Source: Tubulanus polymorphus (taxonomy: Eukaryota > Nemertea > Palaeonemertea > Tubulaniformes > Tubulanidae). From it: a stretch of 64,000 nucleotides of DNA. The stretch covers positions 53,001-117,000 of the forward strand of contig NW_027437434.1 of the NCBI RefSeq assembly GCF_964204645.1, written 5' to 3'. Position numbers and translations under genes: made by a program. Within the stretch, counting starts at the first letter, position 1. Each line of letters begins with the position of its first letter. The notes beneath the pieces are model-generated. The model was given only the letters and a program-made list of their open reading frames with translations. It did not search any database and was not told the origin of the DNA. Positions 24,950 through 36,507 of this stretch are shown in pieces.

Positions 24950-25640
24950 AGCAATCCTATCGTGAAATTATTAACAACTATGTCAGTCGATAAACTTTAT
25001 TTTGTCAGTAACCGGCACTGGCCTCAAATTTGCATAGACTTGGGAGCTTCTGTCCTTATTGGGCCGTATGATAATGAAAAACCTCTGACGAAACCCAGGC
25101 TCTCACTTTGCCGGGTCACTCATAGTTTTAGTTGTTTTATATGTCATTCTATGAATGTATTGAAATTATGAATATTAATTTGTTGAGACAAAAATTTCCA
25201 AAATCAATTTTTCGAAGATTTCATTCTCGTTAAAAAGTCAGTTATCACTGACCAAAATTAAGTCCTTTCTGATACATGTATATTTTTTCTTTTCTAACTT
25301 TCAATGAAATGAATTTTTGCGTACTAGTAGCCTATGCATGGCAAATTCTTTACTTCACACTAGTTTGGGGAGCCACTGGACCATTGGTCCTTTATCTTGT
25401 TAGTGCTGTAGATACTACAATGACAATTTGTACTACAAATGATGTTCTTTCCCTTAAGTTACTAGTTATGCTTTGCTACGTCTATGGATCATACCTTCTA
25501 TTATAATTTTTCGCTCTTTCAAAGCAGCCAACAAGGCAGACGTCTTACTAGTTTGTTTCTCTTCTAGATTTCTTCTCAACTAGATAGGTATAATGGGTTA
25601 AGTCCACTGGTAACACCTTTTCAAGATCAAATTTCTCATT
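24950..25640. other. no supported feature
   Basis: Two short plus-strand ORFs (24962-25171, 25276-25506) have no recognisable domain. The second is hydrophobic, but nothing else supports it. Confidence 0.5.
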
Positions 25641-26085
25641 CTTCCAATATGGCCACCCCAAAGTACATTTGAATTCCTTGTTAGTGCTCTTGACACCTCA
25701 AGGACCAGCGATATTCTTGAAAGTTAGCACCTTTGATTTGTGTGGTCCATGGAGTATACCTACCAAAAAATATTGATGGATACTTTGCAACCTATGGATA
25801 CTTTGCAACCAAAACCGATTGCAAAGTTGTAGCTTATTACATGTTGTATGATTGTGTTTAAGTTTCAAGGTCATTGGATTTTGTACATGGTCACCAGGGG
25901 ATGTTGAATAGCTGAATAACTTGTAGCTCATGACATGTTCTATGATTGTAAAGAGTTTCTAGGTCACCAGTTGATGTATATGGTCGCCAAGGGGCGTTGA
26001 ATAGCTGAATAACTTAGTACTTTTCATACTGTATTTTTTGTAACCACAATAAATTTCAAAATTGTAGCTTGTGACATTTTTGTGG
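25640..26085. repeat. dispersed ~165-bp tandem-unit repeat (fragment)
   Basis: About two to three units matching those of 15780-16350 ('attgcaaagttgtagctt', 'ggtcaccaggggatgttgaa'). A strong hairpin GTGGTC(g)GTTCAC-gta-GTGAACGACCAC follows immediately at about 26092-26120 and looks like the border of another repeat. Confidence 0.65.
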
Positions 26086-26769
26086 TCGGTTCACGTAGTG
26101 AACGACCACTTCGTTATCCTGTTCAAATGACGTCATGTTGTCTCCTAGGTCAGTCAAATTCTTACCGTTCAGTTTTCTCCGTAACCACATAATGTCTACA
26201 CTTTTCTACACATTTGTACTACTGAATGTTAGATCAAGTTTATTGCGCTGTCCAATATTTCCGTCATTTGATGTAAAAATTGACAGAATTCCTTGTAAGA
26301 TTATGGCTAGACTATGGCACATATTGACAGCACTGCACTGCTATGTCGAGCGCACTGACGTGATTATGGGAAACCACGCTATGATTGGTTGTTACTAGTC
26401 AAAGTGCTGAAGTGATCCGTTCGACAAGTTTAGGCACTTATATATGGTAATCGCTTTCTAGAAGGTAGTTTTTTTTATCCTGACATTAAACTTTGCCGAT
26501 TAGTTTGTTTGATATGGAAGAGGCTAACACGCGCGCCACCGATGTATGAGGGTGCTGTTCTTACTATCATCACTGTATGTTGACTAATGTAAGAAATATA
26601 GCTGCAAAGCAGCAATAACGGGTTTTCTGCACAACCTTGTTCGTATTCTTGATCTTGTCTGGATAATGTGTCGACCACGATCGCGTGTATGCGATGCAGT
26701 GTTCTGTTCATGGTCAGAAAGTTGGGCTTCTACCTGAAAGGCATGATATGGGTACAAAGAAAACCAAGG

Positions 26770-27130
26770 ACGTCTAGCGGCAATAAATTTGTTTATTTAC
26801 ACTTGAATTGATAATCGAAGTGACGAGCAGCCTCTGGTGGATTGCGGGATGACGACTCAGAAAAACATGTGGCCTCATTGAATGGGGCCCAATTTTCGAT
26901 GTTTACGGCCCGACAGTGCTTTTGTAACTTTGATTTATCAAAATACGCATGGAGTATTTGTAGATCGAAGTGAGCTGAAGGATATCGTACCGATTGTATC
27001 GGCAACAGTGGCAAGGTAACAAAGCCTATGTTCTTTTATTGAAAATAGTGTGACATGAAATAATAATAATAAGAAACACGCAAATCTTAATAGGGTTTTC
27101 TGTGAAGTAACAGAAAACCCTAATAACATA
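26770..27130 (-). repeat. solo terminal repeat of the virus-like element, in an arrestin intron
   Basis: This is an inverted copy of 59030-59566. Shared landmarks, read from the right-hand copy, are AACATAGGCTTTGTTACCTT, GTTACAAAAGC, GTCGGGCCGTAAACATCGA, CCCCATTCAATGGGGC, GACTCGTCAT-type sequence, CACTTCGATTATCAATTCAA and TTATTGCCGC. It includes one copy of the AGGGTTTTCTGT palindrome and a short AAT run. No viral genes lie next to it. It is either a solo terminal repeat or the end of a second, deleted element. Confidence 0.8.
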
Positions 27131-27150
27131 ACGGGAAGTGATTTTGATTT

Positions 27151-27800
27151 TTAGGCCATCCGTACACTGAGCCTATATATTACTATACAAATACAGCAAA
27201 TTTTATTGACCAGATGGTTTCAAATGAAAGGTTTTTTCATTGTGCAACCTGGGCATATATTCATGATACAAATCGTGCATTCAAGCGTGAATGCTAAGCT
27301 GTCAGGTTTAAAAAGTCAATCAGAAAGCATTGTCTCCACTATGATTGGCTTAGCCACAGAAGTCATCAGGTGTTCACGTGATTCCGCGGTATCGATGACT
27401 GTTTTATTTGCAGGTTTAATTTTAAGATTCAAAATTGTATTTCAAGATCGATTCCTGTGATTACTCAATTTGGTTTTTGAGAGGAAGTTTTATTTGCACT
27501 TCCGAATCCTTGACAATTGTTCGGGAAAAATAGCTTTTTCTCAAATCGGATATATGACCTTGATATGCAAATTAGCCATGTACACGAATTGCAAATTCAA
27601 TAAAATCTTATTCCGCAAAATGTCAAATCCAAGTCAATTTAACTTTATTGAGCAAAAAATTCAAATTCATCGAATTCCATTTTATTTTACTCTACATTCA
27701 AATGTATTCACTAGACGATGAGTAAAGATTGATCTGAGGTATTCGTTCGTGCCAGCCCCAGTATCTCTGTTAGTACCGTTACTTATAAAATATAGCCAGT
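27151..27800 (+). repeat. Helitron-like repeat (copy B2, 3' end missing)
   Basis: Begins 'ttaggccatccgtacactga' and follows B1/B3 through 'gatctgaggta...cgtgccagc'. The terminal hairpin is lost and is replaced by one dispersed 165-bp unit around 27870-27960. It starts about 20 bp beyond the solo viral terminal repeat. Confidence 0.7.
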
Positions 27801-28105
27801 CTAATGAAAAACAATCTTTGTCATTCAAACCTAACGGAGCAGGAGAACCGACCACATGTTTGAAATTTTCTAGTCTATGATTGTGGTGAGTTTTAAGGTC
27901 ATTGTAACCTTAAAATATTCACCAGGGGTCTTTGAATATTGAAATTTTTTGTTTGTTGAGCATTTCGAACCACTTCTTTGAATTCATTGTCAGTTCTGCA
28001 GACACTACACATATGGTTCTATTCTCTTTGACTCAGCACTTCTTACACACATTTGAATTTTTTATGGGAAATGTTGAAGATGTTTCAATCAATTACTTTT
28101 ATTAG

Positions 28106-28975
28106 GTCAGCCGTAGGCTGAGCCTATTACTATACAAATGGAGCGAATTTAAATGTCATGGTTTCCAGAGCTAAGGCCCATTGACTGTGCAACTGAGCAT
28201 ATATTCATAAAAATCATTCATTAGAGCAATAACCATTCTCTAACCCAAATGAAGCTGAATTTTGAAAGAGGGCCTCGAAAAAAATTTTATGAGCTTTTTT
28301 GCGAAATTCTGATCGCAAAAATATCTGTTTTAAAAGGCCAATCAGAAAGCAAAGACTCCTATAATGAGGTATCGTGGTATCGCAGTATCGTCTAGCGTTT
28401 TACTTCCGGGTTTTATTTTAAGATCTAAAATTGTATTTCAATATAGATTTCTGTGAAATCTTTAGTTGATTCGGTTTTTGGGAGGAATATCTTCATTTGC
28501 ACTACAGAAAATATCATTGACAATTGTGCAAAGTCCGGGAAAAATCACTTTTTCTCAAATCGGATGGATGACCTTGATACTCTAATTAGCCATGTGCTCA
28601 GACTGCAAATTCAATCAAATTTTGTTCTGCAAAAAAGATATCAAATCAATTCAATTTTACTTTATTGAGGAAGGTAAAACAGCAAATCCAATTCAATTTT
28701 GTTTTATTGAGCAAATTTCAGGAAATTCAATTCTATTCCGCATTCAAATCAAAAAGACCAAGGGAAAAGATTTATCTGAGGTATTTGGTCCTGCCAGCTC
28801 CAGTCGCTGTCTGTGCTACTTAAGAAAACACGATTGAATTGTGTAAATTATAAGCCTGGGATTGACTAGTCTATGAGCAGGACTGTGTATTTGGACAAAT
28901 TTAACTCACAGAATGCATCATTTGCCATTTTATGAAAAGCTGACAGGCTGGCCATAGTGCCCCTTGGGGCTCTTG
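28106..28975 (+). repeat. Helitron-like repeat (copy B3, complete)
   Basis: The 5' end is AGGTCAGCCGTAGGCTGAGC, which can fold on itself, followed by 'ctattactatacaaatggag'. The 3' end GCCCCTTGGGGC followed by TCTTG is a perfect hairpin close to the terminus. Asymmetric ends, no TIR and a subterminal 3' hairpin are features of Helitron-like non-autonomous elements. Overlapping short ORFs in it are not credible genes. Confidence 0.7.
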
Positions 28976-29390
28976 TCTTTCATTTTATTTGTATCCCCTA
29001 ACCTGTCACCTCTTTTGAGCCCCAAAAGGAAAATTTTGACCTGAATTCCGAGACCTTCCTATTGGTTTGTGATTTTCTTTTGACATTTGTGATGGATATT
29101 CTTTGAGAAGAGATCTTTAGTAAACCAACGGGGTTTTGCGATCAGCCAAGTATCACACAATTGACGGCCATCTTAGTGTCATCAGTCCTCATTCGTAGAT
29201 GAAAAAAGTTTTTTTTGAGATAAATATCAACAGGCTTTAACTTATTGTCTTGGGATATATCACCTTAAATGAAATATGGGATCACCCAATGTTTTGTTAT
29301 TGCCACCAGGGGGAGTTGAATATTGAATCATATACAATATGTCTATTCATGTTGGCAGCTATGCATATTTTGTAATTAAGTTTAAGTCCT
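28976..29390 (+). repeat. dispersed repeat fragment
   Basis: Matches 15420-15800 ('tttgtgatggatattcttt', 'gccatcttagtgtcatcagt', 'attgccaccagggggagttg'). It directly abuts the 3' end of Helitron-like copy B3. Confidence 0.65.
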
Positions 29391-32357
29391 GACAAGGGAG
29401 CAATGCGTGATTCTTGCAGCCGTTCATAGAGCTCCAACTAAAGAAGTTCAGAAGTTAGAAGTGATGGACGGGGTTATCCTATCCTTAGCTTGTTTTGTTT
29501 CGCATGCCAATCTTTTATCGATTTGGGGGTCTGGCTAATCTCGTTTTAGCATCCCGCCGGTCGATCATGGATACTGGGTACTAAGTTTGTTAGACAGATT
29601 AGGTTTCGAAATCTCTGAATCAATAGGCTCTCTTTGTCTCTTCTCAGGTTGGTGCATGCCAGTTTCAGTGGAGTTGAGAAAAATTCATGGGGGCAGACAG
29701 TCCATCACACAAGCTCTTTAGAGGAGGCGTTCTGCACCGATTCCTGTGGCACATGGGTTTAGTCCAGTCCAACTTACAGGATGTTTCCGTCAAGGGGTGT
29801 CACTGGCCCTCATTCAGAAACCCTTACAGATTTGTTGGCGATGGTCCTTCTTTTCAGCCAGGCAGAGGGCATTTCCCATGATAGCTTGTGCACTTTCGTC
29901 AGAAGACAGAATTGGAACTCCACCAGGAGGGGACAGATTGGATACTTGCTTGCCAATCCATTATTGGATCTATTTGCCAATCTTCCCCTGGATCAGTCCT
30001 CCCCTGGGTATTAAAGCAACTAAAGAGGTCAATTGCAATATCTTTCTGATAGCTCCATGTTAGCCAGCTCAGAAATGGTTTCTCCTGTATTTCAACCGGA
30101 ACTTTCCATTGCTTTTCCCAGCACCCGGCAGTGGTTAAATCTGTTCACCTTGTCCAACGAGGGTAACGGCTACAGGCTTTTTTCTAGAGTTGGCTGCCAC
30201 ATTTATCATGGGATCCAAGGAGGCCATTGGCGTCCTCAGGATTTTTTTTGGGGAGTTAGTTTTTAGGAATGGAAGGGGGGGTCTGGGGAAAATTTTCAAA
30301 ATTTCATGCAAGCAGGCACGTTCTGGTGCAATCTGAGGCCGATAAGTAGACTGGTTCCCATTCACTTCGCATGCATTGCTCTGCTCCACGATTGCCCATA
30401 CTTTGTGGGCTTCCGGATGGGCGGACGTTACAGAAGATCATGGAATTTCCCAGCTTGTTGCAGGGTTTTAATTAGGGGCCCTTGAGTACCAAAAGTAGGT
30501 TTCCCATGGGATCTGTCAATAATTTTAAAGAAGTTAAAGGAGGCTCTGTTTGAACCTCCTTTGGCTGCGTCTTTTGCAAGCTTGTCAAAGAAGACTATTC
30601 TTACTGTTCTTAGGTTGCATGGCCCCTTATGATATCCACACATATCCTGTTTAGATAAGGCCATATTGTGTACAGGCTGACAAGTTGTTCATTAGAATTC
30701 AGCTCCCTCACGTCATGTTCGAATGTTGACAAGTGTAGAATATTTCCTGTAGTCTAATGTTAGTCAGTTACTTAACCCATTAGCACTCGGGAATTTCACT
30801 ATGTAGTGTCAATTACTCCTCAGACAATTCTAGGGAAAATCCAAGTTCATCACAATACTGAATAGCTCATTTGCTGTTTATTTCCATGCACTACAAGATC
30901 TTGTTATTTTAGTAGATAGTCAAGGCTTTCATATGATATAAGATTTGATGAGGTGGGCCACCAAAATCGTGTCCTTTTGGCCCTCGAAATTCATTCAAAC
31001 TTACTTGGATTTGAAGTGAGCGCTAAGATCTGAAACAGTTACTCTTGAAAATGGTTTTTAGGATAAAACCGAAAATTTGGGTTATTATTATTAATAAATT
31101 TTAATAGTTTCGATTTTTGGTTCGAAGAATGAGAACCTAAGCTATCGTCAAGTTGCAGTCATGAAGTCACGTGACAGGATCGGAAGATTTTTTTTTTCAG
31201 ATTGAGTGATACGCCTCAATGAAATAGGTCCACATACGTAATTCGCTTGTCTTAAGAATATTATAATTATCATGATAGATATATTCAAATACTCTGAATA
31301 ATATCATTTTCTAAAATCATGCGTAATGAATGCCGATTTAGCGGTTGGTTAAAACAAATCATTACATCTACTCGCGCATAAATACACCATCAACGCTGAG
31401 CCTGTTAAAGCGCCAGTTCCCGTACGTACAGCCATACACACGTTGGTGCCGACACCGGCTTCCACATCAAAAGTTAAGAACAAAATATTAGAAATATTTG
31501 TGATCCGATTTAAACCAAATAAACCTTTAAAGTAAGGTATTTAGCATCGGATATTGTGCCGAAAATTCTAGATTGATACACTACATAGTTTTTCAAGTAA
31601 GCGCATTTTTAGTGTAAACCAATTATGTTGATTGACAGGCAGTATCAGCTGTGCGCCTCATTTTATCGATGACGTCAGATATAAACAATAACATTACCAC
31701 GTGCGCAATGCAAACGGAAAACAAATTGAATTTTTTTGAACAAACTTCTCTAATGGAATATCAATTTCTTTTCATAATTTGCCTTTCTTTTATGTGATTT
31801 ATAATTTGTACATCAGACTTCTTCGAACCCCAGGACTTTGAAGTCCTCTTGTTAAAAAAACCTTTTTTGTTCCTCTGATTGTGGGACTTATATTCCAGAT
31901 CTGTCATGTTCATACTGTAAATACTCTAGGAATCAAAATAGGAGGATGTTGATTTTTTGACAGTATTTCGAGGCCTTGGGTGCGTAGTTTATCATAAGCT
32001 ATTGGGTTTGAATCCCACCATAACTGTTTTTGTACACCATACGAAAAAAAGTGTCTGGGCAGATTCGGGTTGTTTGAGGAGTAATAGTCAGGGCGGAACA
32101 CGGGTGGCTTGAGTGCTAATGGATTAATATGAATGAATGATCAACAGCTATAGAAATGGCTGTATAAAGAGCTGGTATGTCCAAAAATGCATATCAAGTA
32201 AAATTTCATGTCAATATCTGAAATAACTAAAGTTGGGTGTTAAGTCTTGTAGATGGTTTCAACATATTCTATTGTGACTGCTATTATCAGCTCTTAAGCA
32301 AAACACTTTGTTTCTGAGGAACAAATAACTTTTCTAATTATTTGATTTTTGTTGCAG

Positions 32358-32444
32358 ATTATCGGACCAAAATCAGAAAGAAAATCTTGGTATTGTTGTT
32401 CAGTACAAAGTGAAAGTTCGACTTATTCTTGGACTAGTAGCAGG
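32358..32444 (+). CDS. beta-arrestin exon (LGIVVQYKVKVRL)
   Basis: Exon of 87 nt with acceptor TTTTTGTTGCAG and donor GTAAGT. It encodes LSDQNQKENLGIVVQYKVKV followed by RLILGLVAG, matching the arrestin segment LGIIVSYKVKVKLVVSRGG. The entry phase completes the Ile codon of the ASSTI motif, and the exit phase leaves GG, completed to Gly in the next exon. The usual SRGG linker is replaced by the more hydrophobic LGLVAG, a small divergence near a site that is alternatively spliced in vertebrate arrestins. Confidence 0.96.
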
Positions 32445-32569
32445 GTAAGTCAACCCACTTCCTTAATGATTAAGTCAACTTCGGTTAATTTGTGTTCGGT
32501 TATCCAGTTAAGCTCTTATTCCGTATAAATAAATGGGTCCTATTTTCATGGACTTTCGCTTTAGTGAAG

Positions 32570-32800
32570 TTTATTTTACTTTGGCATTTGAAACTTTCTT
32601 CCTTGGTTCAAACTAAATTCCGAACAAGGCTTAGTTTCTCTTCGGACATTCAATGCAGTAATAAAATCTGTAACCCTATTGTATTTCATCAGGATGAGTT
32701 TCTTATTTATTAATTCAGTTATTTATCTGTTGTTGGAACTACATTTCGTTTCGGAAGGATACATGCGCTGTCACGTATATTCATGCTTCACTTTGTTTCT
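32570..32800 (+). repeat. dispersed repeat shared with 19030-19270
   Basis: Second copy of the repeat described at 19030-19270, lying just after the LGIVVQYKV exon of arrestin. Confidence 0.65.
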
Positions 32801-33059
32801 TGTTTTGTAATTGGATCCAAGATGGCCAACTGGTGGCCATATTTGTTTTGTTTTTTTTTTATGCATGATACATGAAAAAGATGATGTCAGATCTAAAGAA
32901 GCAGATTTGATAATGAAAATATGTTGCGGATATATAGTTGATGGAATGGCAAGCCCCAGTGCAAAAAGTTTCAAGGTCACATGATATTCCATTTGGCCAC
33001 TAGAGGAGCTCAGAACATGAATCAGTGATGACTTCAGATGACGTTGTAAACGAAACACG

Positions 33060-33860
33060 TTTCACTATGTCTCGCTGATTGGGATTGGAGCACAAGATTT
33101 CCACCCCTATCAAAAATTAAGGCTGTGTGCCATCAGATATGGCCGCCAGGGCAGCTATCTTGAATTTCTAGTTTGCTCAAAACAGCCTATTATTCTTAAT
33201 GGATTTTCATAGAATTTAGTGTCTTGTTTTGGCGGATAAGATTATTATATTATTACTATTGATAATTGAGGTCATCGGCCATCAAATATGGCTATCCATG
33301 GTTGCCATCTTGAATTTTCTTGTTAGGACAATAGAGCCTACAATTCTTGATTGGTTTTCATGAAATCAGTGTGAGGATTGGGGTAGATGAGATGCCTGGC
33401 CCCTATTCAAAATACAGGTTATCAGTCATCAAATATTGCAATGACAGCCATCTTTAATTTCTTGTTAGCAGGTAACAGCCTATAATTCTTGATTCTTTCA
33501 TTATTTAGTTGCATTTGGAAGTGAGATGTGCGCCCCTTTTGTAAATAGAAGTTATCGACTTTCAAATATGGCCACCTAGGTGGCCATTTTGAATTATGTT
33601 ATTAGCACAATAGAGCCTAAAATTCTTGATTGATTTACATGAAACTTGTTTTGATGATTGGAGCACGTAAGATATTCTTTACTTACGAAAATGGAGGTCA
33701 TCAGCTATTATATTATAATATTGCCACCAGGGTAGCCATCTTGAATTTCTAGTTTTGCACGATACAGCTTGGAATATTTGATGGATATCCATGGAACTTG
33801 ATGTGAGAGTTAAGACAGGTTAATCTGTGTTCCACTTAAATTCTTACAAAGTGGGTGAGA
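33060..33860. repeat. imperfect ~150-bp tandem repeat
   Basis: Five diverged units, each containing 'tcatcagnnatcaaatatgg', 'gccatcttgaatttcttgtt', 'cctataattcttgattg' and 'catgaaatttgtg'. The block ends in a run of about 11 G at 33871-33881. No coding potential. Confidence 0.7.
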
Positions 33861-33895
33861 GTGTATTGCGGGGGGGGGGGGTTATTTAAGGCGTA

Positions 33896-34113
33896 ATTCA
33901 AGTTCCAAATAAATAGTTTCCCCACCTACCTGTACCCTACCAAATTTTCGACATGGACGGTAAACAAAGGTATATTTTTGGCCTTACTTCACTACTAAAT
34001 AATTCTTTGAAACTTTAAGCTAAAAGTTAAAACAATTTTTCCATAGGCAATGCGCTCGGCGCACAACCTCTGGCTTTCTAGGTAAACCACTTTGCCCTGG
34101 GCAATTCATTTCA
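33896..34113 (+). repeat. composite repeat, 3' part (copy 4)
   Basis: A diverged fragment beginning 'agtttccccacctacctgta' and ending 'gccctgggcaattcattt'. It lies just upstream of the clathrin-box exon of arrestin. Confidence 0.7.
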
Positions 34114-34282
34114 GAAATTTCTTGGTGGGAAATGGTCTACCCCTCAAAAACCCCTGATGTATATTGCATATTTACATGCACTTGCTATAAAAGTTACATA
34201 GAATTCGTACAATTAGTACAGATGCACTCTGCCCTAAACAAACAATACAATTTATAACTTCATCGATTCCTATTTATTTCAG

Positions 34283-34423
34283 TGAATTGGCAGTTGAGTT
34301 ACCATTTACTATCACGCATCCAAAACCTCTTGAATCTCCACCTCCAAGTCGACCAATCAGCGCAGTGGCTCCTGGTTCAAACGAACCACCTATAGATACT
34401 AATCTTATACAACTTGAAACAAA
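34283..34423 (+). CDS. beta-arrestin exon (VELPFTITHPKP, clathrin box)
   Basis: Exon of 141 nt with acceptor TTTATTTCAG and donor GTAAGT. It encodes ELAVELPFTITHPKP, the last beta-strand of the C-domain. A proline-rich flexible tail (PLESPPPSRPISAVAPGSNE) and DTNLIQLET follow. LIQLE fits the clathrin-box consensus L-hydrophobic-x-hydrophobic-acidic at the position where beta-arrestins carry LIELD or LIEFE. This supports a non-visual, endocytic arrestin rather than a visual one. Confidence 0.97.
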
Positions 34424-35874
34424 GTAAGTGTATGAAATTTAAACTATTTTGAAATCTCACAAATGGACTGATTATGAAACAGTGCTACCAGCTATTTGCC
34501 ATCAATATTAGGCCTATAGATATTATTGACAGATACTATAGAAAGATTAGATGAAGGGTTTAGACGAGTTGCCTGGTGTGATAAGTTAATCATAGGGGTC
34601 GATTGAGCGCTATCACAAGTATCGCAGTGCTACTAAGAAAATTTCTTATACTACAGCTAAGGATCTCAGTATCAAATTGCAGTACTGCCATTTGACTCAA
34701 TGTATTTGCAGTACTCGCTGTTAATTACCATTGTATTGCAAGCAGAAGGTAAAAATGAAAAATAAATCGGCCACAACATCTCATTGTTACCGTATTCGCG
34801 CGTGCCAGAAGAGTGCTGTCACCAAGTGACTGCTATATATGTAAGGCACGGTCGCACGACAAAATTAAGACCGGTCTAAGCTTTCACACGGGAAAAAATA
34901 CCGTTCCAAATCAGACCCATCTAGTTTAGACTACTCAAATTTGGCATGGTCCAAAAGAGCGAATCGGGTTCGGTTTAAATTGTAACTGTGAATCTCTGCA
35001 GTAGATGTCACGACCTCTCCGGTAGAGTATGAGTCCAGTTAATAAGTTTCAAATGCTTTATTACCGCTTACGTAAGTATTTCTAAGTACTGGTTTTTCCG
35101 AAATATACCATGGAATGTTTGGAGCGTAACTAATATTCATATTCGTATGCCGCAATCATCATATGTTTTACTTTCGTGTTTTGAATCGTGTTAAAACGAG
35201 TTTCAATATAGAATAAAATCAAAACCGCAAAAATGTCTAAACCTGACAGAGGATCGATTGGTCAAATGAAGAATGTCTAGCTCTACTTAGAAACTGGAAG
35301 CAAGACTTCATCCAGGCCCAATTAATTATTTAGCAGATGGCAACATCTTGATTTTATCAACGCGTGTCAAAACGGCATGTGAACATTCACAAAAATTTGG
35401 TACCAGGTACGGACCCATTAAGACTGGTCTAACTAGTTGTCACGTGAACGCGGCTATAGACTTGCCCAGGCGATTACCTATACACATAACCATATGTGTT
35501 ACCTATATAGGCAGACACTCGGCACTAACCGCTGACGCGTGTGTTTGCAAATGATTTAGCAGACCCTCAGCACTAACCGCTTACATGCGTTGTGATGAAT
35601 TAGTTTCATTGTTTTGGAACAATTTTGTAGTATTTTTTTAAAAGCCTTATTGCAGTCGTTCTAATGGCGATAGCATAATAAAAGTTATAATTTTCTTGGA
35701 GCTTATGACCTCAGCTACCAGAAGATTATTTTCAAAATTTCTATTTGGGGTCGTATAAATTTATATCACGTATGCACTAAGCGCCTAGTTTCTAACACAG
35801 TCAGTGTATGTCAGTACATCTAATCATTCAAAACATGTGTTGTGATGTTGAAATTACTGGAACCTCAGCTAGTA

Positions 35875-36241
35875 CAGGGATGAAAATCTTCCGACCATAG
35901 ACGGATTTCCGACCTTTTCTAACATTTTCTTTATTCCTGAGAACAGTGTAAATCACTTCAATCGCTTTAATCACCTCAATCGCAGGCGTCACATCGGAGC
36001 GCTCCTTAGGAGTGCTCCTTAAGACGGTTTTTGGCAGTTGTTAGCACAACTGTGCAGTCGGAGAAACCAATATGGCGTCTCATTAAAAAAGCGGCTCTAA
36101 TTCTGGCCCAAACTATTAATATTTTGACCAAAAGGAAGTAAGTTTTTTGGCTAAAAGTTACTGATTTTTGTTCCCAAAAAAAATTCTTTTTTTTTTGAAA
36201 ATATTTTCCGACTTTTTCAATATGGGCCATTTTCATCCCTG
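35875..36241. mobile_element. MITE of the CAGGGATGA family, copy 2 (367 bp, TSD CTAGTA)
   Basis: Begins CAGGGATGAAAA and ends TTTTCATCCCTG, flanked by CTAGTA on both sides (35869-35874 and 36242-36247). The subterminal TTCCGACC...GGATTTCCGACC resembles the other copies. The minus-strand ORF inside is probably derived from the parent element or spurious. Confidence 0.82.
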
Positions 36242-36507
36242 CTAGTAGTAACTGCCTACATGTGGGTGATTGGCTAAAATGCTTAGAATGGCTTTGACCA
36301 CTAGCCAATCAGCGACAAAGTCACCAGAGTGAGGGCGAATATTTTCGCCAACAGTGTTCTAAGATAACCTATTTCACATCAATTCCCGGCAAACCGGTTT
36401 ACCAACAACATCAAAAGAGTTGAAGCGACATAGATCAGCCCATAAGCACTCAAGCCGCCCGTATCTGCCCTGTCTATTACTCCTCAAGCCACCCAAATAC
36501 ATCCACA

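Larger units (their letters stand above)
21155..32357 (+). other. arrestin intron (11.2 kb)
   Basis: A very long intron holding the 541-bp MITE, Helitron-like repeats, a composite-repeat fragment, the TTAA element with its Penelope fragment, and the solo terminal repeat of the virus-like element. The segment 29390-30700 has more balanced base composition and several overlapping short ORFs with no recognisable domain. The segment 30800-32340 shows no supported gene. Confidence 0.7.

Noticed and set aside
29640-30420. Possible retroelement pol fragment (more balanced base composition, three overlapping plus-strand ORFs)
   Set aside because: No catalytic motif of reverse transcriptase, RNase H or tyrosine recombinase could be identified.
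33871-33881. G-run as a quadruplex regulatory site
   Set aside because: A single homopolymer at the edge of a tandem repeat; nothing links it to a gene control region.
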